NCBI RefSeq assembly: GCF_001598055.1
Contig: NZ_CP014844.1
Location: 1,364,001 to 1,428,000 of the forward strand
Length of the DNA: 64,000 bases
Direction of reading: 5' to 3'
Origin: Cupriavidus nantongensis
Lineage (GTDB): Bacteria; Pseudomonadota; Gammaproteobacteria; Burkholderiales; Burkholderiaceae
Shown: positions 20,240-32,211 of the stretch, one piece after another
How the letters are laid out: every line of letters starts with the position of its first letter
How positions within the stretch are numbered: position 1 is the stretch's first letter
The notes under the pieces: generated by a model
What the model was told of the DNA's origin: nothing
Databases searched by the model: none
What the model saw: only the letters and a program-made list of their open reading frames with translations
Made by a program: the position numbers and the translations under genes

Positions 20240-21883
20240 ATGCGCCATTCGATATCCTTTCCCGCCAGGTCCTGGCTGCGTGCCTTGCTGGCAGCTCTGC
20301 TGCTGGCCGCGGCGTCATGGGCCAGCGCACTGACGCAGGCCGACCTGAAGCCACTCGCCGGGGACGACTTCGACGCCAAAACCGCCGCGCTGTCTGCGCT
20401 GGCCAAGGCAGCGCCCGCCGAGGCCGGCCCGATCCTGAAAGCGCTGCAGGACGACGCCCTGCAATACGCGCCGTCGGTCGGCATGGTGCGGCAGGACGGC
20501 GACAGGCTGGTCGATGCGATCACCGGCAAGCCGGTCTCGGTCAACGCCGACGAACTCGAAGCGCTGACCCTGAACAACAGCCTGCGCGCGCTGGTCGACA
20601 GCGCCGCCAGCAGCCTGCTGCTGCAGTCGCCCGAGATCGCGGTGCGCGCGCAGGCGGTGGCCACGCTGCGCGACCAGCCCGAAAGCGCGTCGCTGGCCGC
20701 GGTGGAGGCCGCGCGCAAGACCGAGGCCGATGCCGGACTGCGCGCCAGCCTCGACGTGATCTGGGCCAACCTGGTGCTGGGCGAGACGCCGGAGCCTGCC
20801 GCGCGCGAGGCGCGGCTCGAAGCCATCCGCATCCTGGCCAGCGACAGCAACCCGCAGAACCGCCAGAAGCTGGCGCCGCTGGTCGAGCGCGACAGCGCCG
20901 GCCGCTACCGCGAGCCCGACGGCAGCGTGCGGCTGGCCGCGCAGCAGGCGCTGGACACGCTGCAGCGCGACCAGCGCCGCGCCGAAGTGATCGGCAACCT
21001 GTTCGCCGGGCTGAGCCTGGGCAGCGTGCTGCTGCTGGCCGCGCTAGGACTCGCCATCACCTATGGCCTGATCGGCGTGATCAACATGGCGCACGGCGAA
21101 TTCCTGATGATCGGCGCCTATGCCACCTACGTGGTGCAGTCGCTGTTCCGTGCCTATGCGCCGGGCGCGCTCGACTGGTATCTGCCCGCGGCGCTGCCGG
21201 CTTCGTTCCTGGCTGCCGCGGTGGTCGGCTTCGTGCTGGAACGGCTGGTGCTGCGCCACCTGTACGGGCGCCCGCTGGAAACGCTGCTGGCCACCTTCGG
21301 CGTGAGCCTGCTGCTGATGCAGGCGGTGCGCACGCTGTTCGGTGCGCAGAACGTGGAAGTGTCCAACCCCGGATGGATGAGCGGCGGCTTCGAGTGGATG
21401 CCGGGGCTGGTGATTCCCTACAACCGCATCGTCATCGTGCTGTTCGCGCTGGCGGTGGTGGCCATCGCATGGGCGGTGCTCAACCGCACCCGGCTGGGCC
21501 TGTTCGTGCGCGCCACCACGCAGAACCGCACCATGGCCGCGTGCGTGGGCGTGCGCACCTGGCAGGTCGACAGCTATGCCTTTGCCTTCGGTGCCGGCAT
21601 CGCCGGGCTTGGCGGCTGCGCGCTGTCGCAGATCGGCAATGTCGGTCCCGACCTGGGCCAGGCCTACATCATCGATTCGTTCATGGTGGTGGTGCTGGGC
21701 GGGGTGGGGCAACTGGCCGGCACCATCGTCGGTGCGTTCGGGCTGGGCATCCTCAACAAGTTCATCGAACCCTTCTATGGCGCGGTGCTGGCCAAGATCC
21801 TGGTCCTGGTGCTGATTGTGCTGTTTATCCAGAAGCGGCCGCAGGGACTGTTCGCGCTCAAGGGGCGCAGCGCGGAGGCATGA
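20240..21883 (+). CDS. urtB: Urea ABC transporter permease UrtB
   Basis: A 547-residue membrane permease. It starts with a signal peptide (MRHSISFPARSWLRALLAAL, cleaved near residue 30) and a periplasmic region of about 220 residues of Ala/Leu-rich helices. The permease domain runs from about residue 250 (GLSLGSVLLLAALGLAITYG, VINMAHGEFLMIGAYATY). The N-terminal extension is usual for UrtB and absent from LivH relatives. The stop overlaps the urtC start region (ATGATG). Confidence 0.94.
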   Translation: MRHSISFPARSWLRALLAALLLAAASWASALTQADLKPLAGDDFDAKTAALSALAKAAPAEAGPILKALQDDALQYAPSVGMVRQDGDRLVDAITGKPVSVNADELEALTLNNSLRALVDSAASSLLLQSPEIAVRAQAVATLRDQPESASLAAVEAARKTEADAGLRASLDVIWANLVLGETPEPAAREARLEAIRILASDSNPQNRQKLAPLVERDSAGRYREPDGSVRLAAQQALDTLQRDQRRAEVIGNLFAGLSLGSVLLLAALGLAITYGLIGVINMAHGEFLMIGAYATYVVQSLFRAYAPGALDWYLPAALPASFLAAAVVGFVLERLVLRHLYGRPLETLLATFGVSLLLMQAVRTLFGAQNVEVSNPGWMSGGFEWMPGLVIPYNRIVIVLFALAVVAIAWAVLNRTRLGLFVRATTQNRTMAACVGVRTWQVDSYAFAFGAGIAGLGGCALSQIGNVGPDLGQAYIIDSFMVVVLGGVGQLAGTIVGAFGLGILNKFIEPFYGAVLAKILVLVLIVLFIQKRPQGLFALKGRSAEA

Positions 21884-23082
21884 TGCAGCGATTCCAACCG
21901 AACTCTTCCGCGGCACCGTTCCGGCTGGCCGTGCCCGAACGCCAGTCGCTGTTCTCGCCGCGCGGCTGGATCGCGCTGCTGGCGCTGACCGCAATCGTCG
22001 GCATCGGCGTGCCGGTGTGCGCGCTGCTGCTGCCGGAGGGCCATCCGCTGCACCTGTCGGCGTATGCGCTGACGCTGGTCGGAAAGATCATGTGCTTCGC
22101 GCTGGCGGCGATCGCGCTCGACCTGGTGTGGGGCTACTGCGGCATCCTCAGCCTCGGCCATGGGCTGTTCTTCGCGCTGGGCGGCTATGCCATGGGCATG
22201 TACCTGATGCGTTCGATCGGGCGCGAAGGCGTGTACCAGAGCGACCTGCCGGACTTCATGGTGTTCCTCGACTGGAAGGAGCTGCCGTGGTTCTGGCATG
22301 GCACCGATCACCTCGGCTATGCGCTGCTGCTGGTGGTGCTGGTGCCGGGCGTGCTGGCGTGGCTGTTCGGCTTCTTTGCCTTCCGCTCGCGCATCAAGGG
22401 TGTGTACCTGTCGATCATCACGCAGGCGATGACGTATGCGGCGATGCTGCTGTTCTTCCGCAACGAGACCGGCTTCGGCGGCAACAACGGCTTTACCGAC
22501 TTCAAGCGCATCGCCGGCTTTGCCATCGCCGCGCCGCAGACGCGCACGGCGTTGTTCGTGCTGACCTTCCTGGCGCTGCTGGCCGGCTTCATCGCCTGCC
22601 GCTACATCGTCACCTCCAAGCTCGGCCGCGTGGTCACGGCGGTGCGCGATGCCGAGATGCGCGTGATGTTCTCGGGCTACAACCCGCTCGGCTACAAGCT
22701 GTTCGTGTGGACCTTCTCGGCGGTGCTGTGCGGCATCGCCGGCGCGCTGTACGTGCCGCAGGTCGGCATCATTAACCCGGGCGAGATGTCGCCCGGCAAT
22801 TCGATCGAGATGGCGGTGTGGGTGGCCGTGGGCGGGCGCGGCACGCTGGTCGGGCCGGTGATCGGTGCGTTCCTGGTCAATGGCGCCAAGACGCTGTTCA
22901 CCGCGCACTTCGCCGAATACTGGCTGTTCCTGCTGGGCGCGATGTTCGTGCTGGTGACGCTGTACCTGCCCGACGGCGTGACCGGCCTGTGGCAGCGCTG
23001 GCGCGAGCGCCGCGCGCGCCCGGCCGCGCAGGAGCCGGTGGCCACGCCGGCGGTTGCCGGCCGCAGCGGAGGTGAAGCATGA
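21883..23082 (+). CDS. urtC: Urea ABC transporter permease UrtC
   Basis: A 399-residue second permease of the urea transporter (LivM-like) with about ten helices. The conserved part includes ALDLVWGYCGILSLGHGLFF and GRGTLVGPVIGAFLVNGAKT. Two adjacent ATGs (21880 and 21883) are possible; GGAGG is better spaced for the second. It overlaps urtB and, through ATGA, urtD. Confidence 0.94.
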   Translation: MQRFQPNSSAAPFRLAVPERQSLFSPRGWIALLALTAIVGIGVPVCALLLPEGHPLHLSAYALTLVGKIMCFALAAIALDLVWGYCGILSLGHGLFFALGGYAMGMYLMRSIGREGVYQSDLPDFMVFLDWKELPWFWHGTDHLGYALLLVVLVPGVLAWLFGFFAFRSRIKGVYLSIITQAMTYAAMLLFFRNETGFGGNNGFTDFKRIAGFAIAAPQTRTALFVLTFLALLAGFIACRYIVTSKLGRVVTAVRDAEMRVMFSGYNPLGYKLFVWTFSAVLCGIAGALYVPQVGIINPGEMSPGNSIEMAVWVAVGGRGTLVGPVIGAFLVNGAKTLFTAHFAEYWLFLLGAMFVLVTLYLPDGVTGLWQRWRERRARPAAQEPVATPAVAGRSGGEA

Positions 23083-23927
23083 ACGCCGCACTCGAACACG
23101 GCCAGGCCGAAAGCGGCGACGCCACCGGCCTGGGCCGCATCGTCGAGCCGGGCACCATCGATGTGTCGCACGGCCCGATCCTTTACCTCGAAGACGTCAC
23201 CGTGCAGTTCGACGGCTTCCGCGCGCTGAACCAGCTGAACCTGTCGATCGACCACGGCGAGCTGCGCTGCGTGATCGGCCCCAACGGCGCCGGCAAGACC
23301 ACCATGATGGATGTCATCACCGGCAAGACCGGGCCGCGTAACGCCAATGTCAGCGGGCGCGTGTTCCTCGGCCAGACCATCGACCTGATGCGGATGACCG
23401 AGCCGCGCATCGCGCAGGTCGGGATCGGCCGCAAGTTCCAGAAGCCCACCGTGTTCGAGCAGCACGCGGTGTGGGAAAACCTGGAGCTGGCGATGAAGGC
23501 CGACAAGCGCTGGTGGTCGTCGCTGCGTGCGCGGCTGACCGCGGCCGGGCATCGCCGCATCGAGGAAACGCTGGCGCTGACCGGCCTCGAGGCCGAGGCC
23601 TACCGGCCCGCCGGGCTGCTGTCGCACGGGCAGAAGCAGCGGCTCGAGATCGGCATGCTGCTGATGCAGCAGCCACAACTGCTGCTGCTCGACGAGCCCG
23701 TCGCCGGCATGGCCGATGAAGAGACCATGCAGCTCGCCAGCCTGCTCAATGGCCTGCGCGGCAGCTGCTCGATGATGGTGGTGGAACACGACATGGAGTT
23801 CGTCGCCGCGCTGGCGGGCGCCGCCGGCAAGGTCACGGTGCTGGCCGAGGGCAGCGTGCTGGCCGAAGGCACGCTCGACAACGTCAAGCGCGACGAACGC
23901 GTGATCGAATCCTACCTGGGGAGATAG
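23079..23927 (+). CDS. urtD: Urea ABC transporter ATP-binding protein UrtD
   Basis: A 282-residue LivG-type ATPase. Walker A is GPNGAGKT (about residue 67), the signature is LLSHGQKQRLEIG and Walker B is LLLLDEPVAGM. The first 30 residues are a less conserved extension. It overlaps urtC by four bases and ends two bases before urtE, as expected for a tightly coupled operon. Confidence 0.94.
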   Translation: MNAALEHGQAESGDATGLGRIVEPGTIDVSHGPILYLEDVTVQFDGFRALNQLNLSIDHGELRCVIGPNGAGKTTMMDVITGKTGPRNANVSGRVFLGQTIDLMRMTEPRIAQVGIGRKFQKPTVFEQHAVWENLELAMKADKRWWSSLRARLTAAGHRRIEETLALTGLEAEAYRPAGLLSHGQKQRLEIGMLLMQQPQLLLLDEPVAGMADEETMQLASLLNGLRGSCSMMVVEHDMEFVAALAGAAGKVTVLAEGSVLAEGTLDNVKRDERVIESYLGR

Positions 23928-23929
23928 GC

Positions 23930-24622
23930 ATGCTGCAGGTCAATGCACTGAACCAGTACTACGGCGGCAGCCATATCCTGCGCAACGTCAGCTTCGAGGT
24001 GCCGGCGGGCAAGCTGACCACGCTGCTCGGCCGCAACGGCGTCGGCAAGAGCACGCTGCTGAAATGCCTGATGGGCGTGGTGCCGACGCGCAGCGGCAGC
24101 ATCCACTGGGACGGCAAGCCGCTGGAGAAGAAGGCGCCGTACGAGCGCGTCGCGGCCGGCCTGGCCTATGTGCCGCAGGGGCGCGAGATCTTCCCGCGGC
24201 TGACGGTCGAGGAGAACCTGCTGATCGGCGCTGCCAGCCGCGCGCGGCCGGCAGGCGTGCCGGAGCGCATCTACCAGCTGTTCCCGGTACTGCGCACCAT
24301 GCGGCTGCGGCGCGGCGGCGACCTGTCCGGCGGCCAGCAGCAGCAACTGGCGATCGGCCGCGCGCTGATGAGCGAGCCGCAACTGCTGATCCTCGACGAG
24401 CCGACCGAGGGCATCCAGCCCTCGATCATCCAGGACATCGGCCGCGCATTGCGGCTGCTGGTCGACGAGTTCGGCATGACGGTGCTGCTGGTCGAGCAGT
24501 ACTACGAATTCGCGCGCCATATTGCCGACCACTATGTGGTGATGAGCCGCGGCGAAGTGGTAGCGCGCGGCGCCGGCGCCAGCATGGAGCAGGACGGCGT
24601 GCGCGAGCTGATCGCCGTGTAG
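23930..24622 (+). CDS. urtE: Urea ABC transporter ATP-binding protein UrtE
   Basis: A 230-residue LivF-type ATPase. Walker A is GRNGVGKST (about residue 34), the signature is LSGGQQQQLAIGRAL and Walker B is LLILDEPTEGIQPS. The sequence LNQYYGGSHILRNVSFEV at the N-terminus is typical of UrtE. It completes the transporter and is followed 23 bases later by ureD, joining import to hydrolysis. Confidence 0.95.
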   Translation: MLQVNALNQYYGGSHILRNVSFEVPAGKLTTLLGRNGVGKSTLLKCLMGVVPTRSGSIHWDGKPLEKKAPYERVAAGLAYVPQGREIFPRLTVEENLLIGAASRARPAGVPERIYQLFPVLRTMRLRRGGDLSGGQQQQLAIGRALMSEPQLLILDEPTEGIQPSIIQDIGRALRLLVDEFGMTVLLVEQYYEFARHIADHYVVMSRGEVVARGAGASMEQDGVRELIAV

Positions 24623-24645
24623 CACGCGCAGGTCCGTTCGCATCG

Positions 24646-25515
24646 ATGCGCCACCCCGATTTCCCTTCGTCTCTCGCCATGCCGGCGGCCTGGCAGGCCA
24701 CGCTGCAGCTGCGCTTTGCGCCGCGCGGCGAGCGCACCGTGCTGGCCGGGCGGCGCCACCAGGGGCCGCTGCTGGTGCAGAAGGCGCTGTACCCGGAAGG
24801 TGGCATCTGCCACGCGGTGATCCTGCATCCGCCGGCCGGCGTGGCCGGTGGCGACAGCCTGGAGATCGACGTGACGGTTGAGGCCGGCGCGCACGCGGTG
24901 CTGGCCACGCCGGGCGCCACCAAGTGGTACAAGTCGCTCGGCCGCGACGCGGCTCAGCGGGTGCGGCTGGCGGTGGGCGAGGGCGCGCGGCTGGACTGGC
25001 TGCCGCAGGAGAACATCGTCTTCGACGACGCGCGCGCGCGGATTGCCACCGTACTCGAGGTCGCGCCGGGCGGCAGCGCGATCGGCTGGGATGCCGTGGT
25101 GCTGGGCCGCCAGGCATCGGGCGAGCAGTGGGCGCGCGGTGCGCTGTGGCTGGATACGCGCATCGGCGCCGGCGAGCGCGCGCTGTGGATCGAACAAGCG
25201 CGGATCGACGCGGCATCGCCGCTGCGCCATGCCGTGCCCGGGCTGGACGGGCTGAACGTGCTGGGCACGTTGTGGGCCGTCGGCGCAGGCGCCACGCAAG
25301 ACCTTGCCGAAACGCTGGCCGAGCAGCTGCCCTATACGCCGGCGTTGCGCGCCGGCGTGACCTGCCTCGCCGCCCACGGGCAGTCGATGCTGCTGCTGCG
25401 TGTGCTGGGCCGGCACATGGAAGCGGTGCGCCAGGTCATGACCGACACCTGGCAGGCGTTGCGCCTGCCGCTCCATGGTGTCGCGGCGCGGCCGCTGCGG
25501 CTGTGGGCGACGTAG
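24646..25515 (+). CDS. ureD: Urease accessory protein UreD
   Basis: A 289-residue urease maturation scaffold that, with UreF and UreG, delivers nickel to the apo-enzyme. Family features include LQLRFAPRGERTVLAGRRHQ, HPPAGVAGGDSLEIDV, TPGATKWYKS and WLPQENIVFDDA. The frame is open upstream inside urtE, but ATG 24646 fits the end of urtE; a second possible start is 24679. ureA follows after 39 bases. Confidence 0.93.
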   Translation: MRHPDFPSSLAMPAAWQATLQLRFAPRGERTVLAGRRHQGPLLVQKALYPEGGICHAVILHPPAGVAGGDSLEIDVTVEAGAHAVLATPGATKWYKSLGRDAAQRVRLAVGEGARLDWLPQENIVFDDARARIATVLEVAPGGSAIGWDAVVLGRQASGEQWARGALWLDTRIGAGERALWIEQARIDAASPLRHAVPGLDGLNVLGTLWAVGAGATQDLAETLAEQLPYTPALRAGVTCLAAHGQSMLLLRVLGRHMEAVRQVMTDTWQALRLPLHGVAARPLRLWAT

Positions 25516-25554
25516 CCCGCCAATACGCAATCGAACACCAAACAGGAACGACAG

Positions 25555-25857
25555 ATGGAACTGACGCCGCGCGAGAAAGACAAGCTGCTGATCTTCACCG
25601 CCGCGCTGCTGGCCGAGCGGCGCAAGGCCCGCGGCCTGAAGCTGAACTACCCGGAAGCGGTGGCGCTGATCACCGCCGCGATCATGGAGGGCGCGCGCGA
25701 CGGCCGCACCGTGGCCGAGCTGATGCATGAGGGCACCACCGTGCTGAGCTGCGAGGACGTCATGGATGGCGTCGCCGAAATGATTCCCGAGATCCAGGTC
25801 GAGGCTACTTTTCCGGACGGCACCAAGCTGGTCACCGTCCACCATCCCATTGTCTGA
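25555..25857 (+). CDS. ureA: Urease gamma subunit
   Basis: The 100-residue gamma subunit of urease. It starts [20 protein letters not shown] and contains [20 protein letters not shown] and VTVHHPIV at the end, all diagnostic. It is separated from ureB by the ureJ gene, which is typical of Cupriavidus and its relatives. Confidence 0.97.
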   Translation: MELTPREKDKLLIFTAALLAERRKARGLKLNYPEAVALITAAIMEGARDGRTVAELMHEGTTVLSCEDVMDGVAEMIPEIQVEATFPDGTKLVTVHHPIV

Positions 25858-25895
25858 AACGCATTGACCACCGAAGCCAACATGGCGCCAATCCA

Positions 25896-26516
25896 ATGAC
25901 GACGAACACCCGTACCGCTTGCCTGCGCCTTGCCCTGGGCGCTTCCCTGACCGTTGCCGCCGGCGCCGCGCTGGCGCATCCCGGCCACGATGCCGCCACC
26001 GTCGGCGCCAGCCTGTGGGCCGGCCTGGCGCATCCGTTCACCGGTGCCGACCACCTGCTGGCGATGGCCGCGGTGGGCGTATGGAGCGCACTGGTGGCGC
26101 GCTCCGCCGCCGATACGCTGCGCCTGCCGCTGGCCTTCGTGGGCTTGATGCTGGTAGGCGCCGCGCTCGGCCTTGCCGGCATGGCGCTGCCTGCGGTGGA
26201 GCCGATGATCGCGGCCTCGCTGCTGGCGATCGGCTTGCTGCTGGCGCTGCGCGCACAGCTGCCGGCATGGGCCGGCACGCTGCTGGTGGGCGGCTTCGCC
26301 GTGTTCCACGGCTATGCGCATGGCGCGGAACTGCCCGCCAGCGCGGGCGCGCTGCCGGCGGTGCTGGCCTACGTGGGCGGGTTTGCCGCGGCCACCATGG
26401 CGCTGCACCTGCTGGGCATTGGCGCCGGCACGCTGCTGCGCCGCCGCGCCGGCTGGCTCGCGCGCGCGGCCGGCGCGGGCGTGGCGCTGTACGGCGCCGG
26501 CCTGCTGGTGGCCTGA
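25896..26516 (+). CDS. ureJ: HupE/UreJ-family nickel permease-like protein
   Basis: A 206-residue membrane protein with a signal-like N-terminus (cleavage near AALA, residue 27) and about six helices. The motif HPGHDA and then [16 protein letters not shown] at residues 47-62 is the HupE/UreJ nickel-binding signature. [11 protein letters not shown] carries further His residues. It probably imports nickel for urease, although transport is not shown by sequence. It sits between ureA and ureB. Confidence 0.9.
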   Translation: MTTNTRTACLRLALGASLTVAAGAALAHPGHDAATVGASLWAGLAHPFTGADHLLAMAAVGVWSALVARSAADTLRLPLAFVGLMLVGAALGLAGMALPAVEPMIAASLLAIGLLLALRAQLPAWAGTLLVGGFAVFHGYAHGAELPASAGALPAVLAYVGGFAAATMALHLLGIGAGTLLRRRAGWLARAAGAGVALYGAGLLVA

Positions 26517-26527
26517 GGAGGAGCGCC

Positions 26528-26832
26528 ATGATCCCCGGTGAACTGATGCCCGCCGACGGCGAGATCGCGCTCAATGTCGGCCGCGCCACCGTCAGCGTGA
26601 CGGTGGCCAATACCGGCGACCGGCCGATCCAGGTCGGCTCGCACTTCCACTTCTACGAGACCAACGCGGCACTGGCGTTCGAGCGCGAGGCCGCGCGCGG
26701 CTTTCGCCTGAACATCGCCGCGGGCACTGCGGTGCGGTTCGAGCCCGGGCAGACCCGCACCGTTGAACTGGTGGCGCTGGCGGGCGACCGCATCGTCTAC
26801 GGCTTCAACGGCAAGATCATGGGAGCGCTGTG

Positions 26833-26833
<1 letters not shown>
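26528..26833 (+). CDS. ureB: Urease beta subunit
   Basis: The 101-residue beta subunit of urease. It starts [16 protein letters not shown] and has the family core [21 protein letters not shown] and ends with [20 protein letters not shown] precedes the ATG. Its stop overlaps the ureC start (TGATG). Confidence 0.97.
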
Positions 26834-28548
<1,715 letters not shown>

Positions 28549-28564
28549 TGGGTGCGGAATTGCC

Positions 28565-29140
28565 ATGCTGAAGATCGACAAACACCTGACCGCGCCACAC
28601 GGCATCGCCAGCGTGCTGGTGCGCCGCGCACCCAAGCTGGTGCTGCCGTTCGCCGACCGCAGCAAGAGCCGCCTGCGCGCCGTGCTCGACAACGGCACCG
28701 ACGCCGCGCTGTTCCTGCCGCGCGGCACCGTGCTGCGCGGAGGCGACCTGCTGGTGGCCGAAGACGGCACTTTCATCGAGGTCCAGGCCGCCGCCGAGTC
28801 CGTGCTGGAAGTGCGCGCACAAGACCCGCACGCGCTGATGCGCGCGGCCTACCACCTTGGCAACCGCCACACGCCGGTGGAGATCGGACGCGACTACCTG
28901 CGGCTCGAATATGACGCGGTGCTGGCCGACATGCTGCGGCGGCTGGGCGTACAGGCAGAACCCGCTGAACTGCCGTTCGAGCCGGAGGCGGGCGCTTATG
29001 GCGGCGGGCACAAGCACGGGCACGACGCGACCTTCGCGGAGGATTATGCGGCGGCGCAGGCGGTGTTTCATGAGCATCATGGGCATGGGCATGGCGACGT
29101 GCATCATGTTGACGATGCAGGCTGCATGCATAAGCATTGA
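28565..29140 (+). CDS. ureE: Urease accessory protein UreE
   Basis: A 191-residue nickel metallochaperone. The N-terminal peptide-binding domain and the central domain ([19 protein letters not shown], with the conserved His) are followed by a long His-rich tail from residue about 143 to the end. That tail holds more than a dozen His residues, for example [16 protein letters not shown]. The tail would store or concentrate nickel. It lies 16 bases after ureC. Confidence 0.95.
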   Translation: MLKIDKHLTAPHGIASVLVRRAPKLVLPFADRSKSRLRAVLDNGTDAALFLPRGTVLRGGDLLVAEDGTFIEVQAAAESVLEVRAQDPHALMRAAYHLGNRHTPVEIGRDYLRLEYDAVLADMLRRLGVQAEPAELPFEPEAGAYGGGHKHGHDATFAEDYAAAQAVFHEHHGHGHGDVHHVDDAGCMHKH

Positions 29141-29211
29141 TTGCCAATGATGCTTAAGACATGAAGGCGCGATTGTGAGTCTGGCAAAGAACCTTACCAA
29201 TACCGACACCG

Positions 29212-29249
29212 CGCTCCCCTGTCCCGCAAGCGGGCGAGGGGAGCAAACC
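29212..29249. repeat. REP-like palindrome (ureE-ureF)
   Basis: CTCCCCTGTCCCGC followed by AAGCGGGCGAGGGGAGCAAA. A slightly mismatched copy of the family, placed between ureE and ureF, 24 bases before the ureF start. Confidence 0.75.
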
Positions 29250-29272
29250 ATCGCAAGGCGAGGCGTGGTGTG

Positions 29273-29965
29273 ATGACCCACCTCCACCAACTCATCTCCC
29301 TGCTGCACCTCGCCTCGCCATCGCTGCCCATCGGCGGGTTCAGCTACTCGCAAGGCCTCGAGGCCGCGATCGAATGCGTCGGCGTGCATGATGCGCAGAC
29401 CGCCGAGCGCTGGATTCACGACAACCTGCGGCATGTCCAGGCGCAATGCGAGGCGCCGTTGTGGCTGGTGTTGCATCGCCACTGGCAGGCGGGCGATGCC
29501 GCGCAGGTCCGAACCTGGAACGACTGGTTCCACGCCACCCGCGAGACTTCGGAACTGCGGCTGGAGACCGAGCAGATGGGCTGGTCGCTGGCCCGGCTGA
29601 TCGCGCAGATGGAATGGGGCACGCCGGCGTTGCGCGGCACGCTGGCCGCGCTGGCGCCGGTGTGCCTGCCGACCGCGTTCACCGCGGCCTGCGTGGCGCT
29701 GCAGATCGGTGCGCGCGATGGCCTGGCGGCCTACTGCTTCAACTGGGCCGAGAACCAGGTGGCCGCGGCGATCAAGGCGGTGCCGCTGGGGCAGGTGGCG
29801 GGGCAGCACATGCTGCGCCGACTGCATGGCGCCGTGCTCGATGCCGTCGATGAAGCCGAACGCCGCGCCGAAGCCACGCCGCCGCAACTGTCGACGTTTT
29901 CCCCGATGCTGGGACTGCTGTGCGCACGCCACGAAACCCAATACTCCCGGCTGTTCCGATCCTGA
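29273..29965 (+). CDS. ureF: Urease accessory protein UreF
   Basis: A 230-residue, mostly helical urease maturation factor acting with UreD and UreG. The N-terminal signature is [20 protein letters not shown], and [20 protein letters not shown] lies near the C-terminus. ATG 29273 is preceded by an in-frame GTG. ureG begins 14 bases after its stop. Confidence 0.95.
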   Translation: MTHLHQLISLLHLASPSLPIGGFSYSQGLEAAIECVGVHDAQTAERWIHDNLRHVQAQCEAPLWLVLHRHWQAGDAAQVRTWNDWFHATRETSELRLETEQMGWSLARLIAQMEWGTPALRGTLAALAPVCLPTAFTAACVALQIGARDGLAAYCFNWAENQVAAAIKAVPLGQVAGQHMLRRLHGAVLDAVDEAERRAEATPPQLSTFSPMLGLLCARHETQYSRLFRS

Positions 29966-29979
29966 ACCGATACCGCACC

Positions 29980-30605
<626 letters not shown>

Positions 30606-30609
<4 letters not shown>

Positions 30610-31055
30610 CCTTCAGGTGCAGCGTCGGCATCGGGTGCCGGCCTGGTGCCGGAGCTGCCGTGCCCGAGCGCCGGGCGGAAGCTGCCCTTGCCTGCCAGCG
30701 CCCGCGCCACCGCGGCCACCAGGTTGAGCTCGGGCTCGCTCAGCTCCGCCATATGGTGCACCGTGGCTTCGATCGCCGCGCGCTGGCGGTTGCCGAACGG
30801 CGCGCGCGATTGCTCGACCTGCAGCTGGCTGGCATCGTGGCGGCTGAAGTCGAGCATCTCGGCGGTAGGTACGGCCAGCGTCTCGGCCAGCCTGCAGATG
30901 TTGGCCAGCGCGAGGTTGCGCTTGCCGCTTTCAATGCCGCTCAGGTAGGAGCGCGACAGCCCGCTTTCGAGCGAAAGCGTCTCCTGGGACCAGCCTCGTT
31001 GTTTGCGTAGCCAGGCGAGATGCAATCCGAAAAGTCTGAGATTTCGAGAGGTCAT
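30606..31055 (-). CDS. XRE-family helix-turn-helix regulator
   Basis: A 149-residue cytoplasmic DNA-binding protein. The helix-turn-helix spans about residues 8-62, with [20 protein letters not shown] and [20 protein letters not shown]. The C-terminal part (about 63-149) shows no recognised ligand domain. The frame extends upstream to 31184, but the ATG at 31055 begins right before the domain. It is convergent with ureG with a four-base overlap, and divergent from the unknown gene at 31322. Its target is not known. Confidence 0.85.
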
Positions 31056-31321
31056 GGGATCAACAAAAGTTCGGAGTGGTCTGAGGCTAAGGGTTTGACC
31101 TTGAGGCCACGACAACTTATCCTCATCCTCACTATCGGTGTCCGATCCGCAAATTGAGGGGCGCGCCAGGCAATGGCGCGGCACGATGGCATCAACCGGG
31201 CGGGCTGCATCGCAGCGCCGTGCCAGACGGGTTATTGCGCAAGACCGTGCGTCACGCTGCCACGCGTGCGCCGGCTGCGCTGGCAGGCGCAGCGCGCCTG
31301 TCGCCCTGCAGGGGGATAGCC

Positions 31322-32167
31322 ATGCAGATCTTCACGCTGTTCGACGCGCGCATGCGCGCCATCGATGCCGACCGGCAAGCGCCGTCGGATTTCCTTCCCG
31401 GATTCCAGCCACGCGTGCTTGCCGCCGCTGCCGGTCTCGGCTGCACTTGCGATTACATCTTCCTCTGCGCCGGCGAGCGCCAGCCCGAATTTTCAGCGGA
31501 TTGCCATGAATGGTGGGGTTGCCTGCGCGGTGGCCTGCGGCTGTCTTCGCCCGGCCGCGGCAGCTTGCTGGTGGGGGGCGGCGAACTGTTCGCGCCCGCG
31601 CCCCGCGTGCCGATGCAGGTGCAGGCGGTGGCCGATACCATCCTGGTGCGCGCGGTGCCGCAAGGCCCGGCCGAGGCCTCGCGACCCGTGGCCATGCCCG
31701 CGGGCGCGTGGCAGTGCGGGCTGGGCGCCATTGCCCCCGTCGGTGCCGGGGCCGATGCCGACGGCGTGGCCGCGCCGCATGCGCCGGCGGACGCGTTGGC
31801 AGCGGATGACTGGCAGGCGCAGCCGGGCATGCGCCCGGAGTTTGTCCAGCTGGATGGCTCGATGGATGACTGGGGCCGGCACCTGCAGGCGCGCGGGCTG
31901 CGCTGGGCGCTGTGCTACCGGGGCGCGCTGGCGCTGCACTGGCATGGCGCGCTGGTGCGCAGCGGCGGTGACATGGCCTTCCTGCAGCCCGGCGCGCTCT
32001 ACGCGCCGGATGCGCACGAGTCATGCCGGCTCGACGTGCTGGTGCCGGGCACCGGGCTGCTGTGCTGCTTCGGCGCGGGCGATGCCCCGCAGGATGGCGT
32101 GGCCACCTGTGGCGGCCGGCGCGCGGATGGACACGCCGTGGCGCGCGCTGCGCTGGCGCTGGCCTGA
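31322..32167 (+). CDS. Unknown protein
   Basis: A 281-residue protein not recognised as any family. It has no signal peptide or membrane helix. It is rich in Ala, Gly, Trp and Cys, with a Cys-Thr-Cys-Asp near residue 40, Cys-His-Glu-Trp-Trp near 60 and a Cys-Cys near 255. Stretches such as LRWALCYRGALALHWHGALV and MAFLQPGALYAPDAHESC recall cupin-like beta strands, but no metal motif is clear. A good AGGGGG ribosome site precedes the ATG and codon use matches neighbours. It is divergent from the XRE gene. Confidence 0.65.
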   Translation: MQIFTLFDARMRAIDADRQAPSDFLPGFQPRVLAAAAGLGCTCDYIFLCAGERQPEFSADCHEWWGCLRGGLRLSSPGRGSLLVGGGELFAPAPRVPMQVQAVADTILVRAVPQGPAEASRPVAMPAGAWQCGLGAIAPVGAGADADGVAAPHAPADALAADDWQAQPGMRPEFVQLDGSMDDWGRHLQARGLRWALCYRGALALHWHGALVRSGGDMAFLQPGALYAPDAHESCRLDVLVPGTGLLCCFGAGDAPQDGVATCGGRRADGHAVARAALALA

Positions 32168-32211
32168 GGGCCGCGGCCGCGGACGGGGGCGCCGTGGCCG
32201 CCGCGCGTCTT

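Noticed and set aside
20182..21879. Upstream in-frame extension of urtC through urtB
   Set aside because: The Arg-rich translation is a frame shadow of urtB; the real start is the ATGATG at the urtB stop.
30610..31055. Plus-strand open frames after ureG (30646-31010)
   Set aside because: They lie opposite the XRE gene, whose helix-turn-helix is clear on the minus strand.
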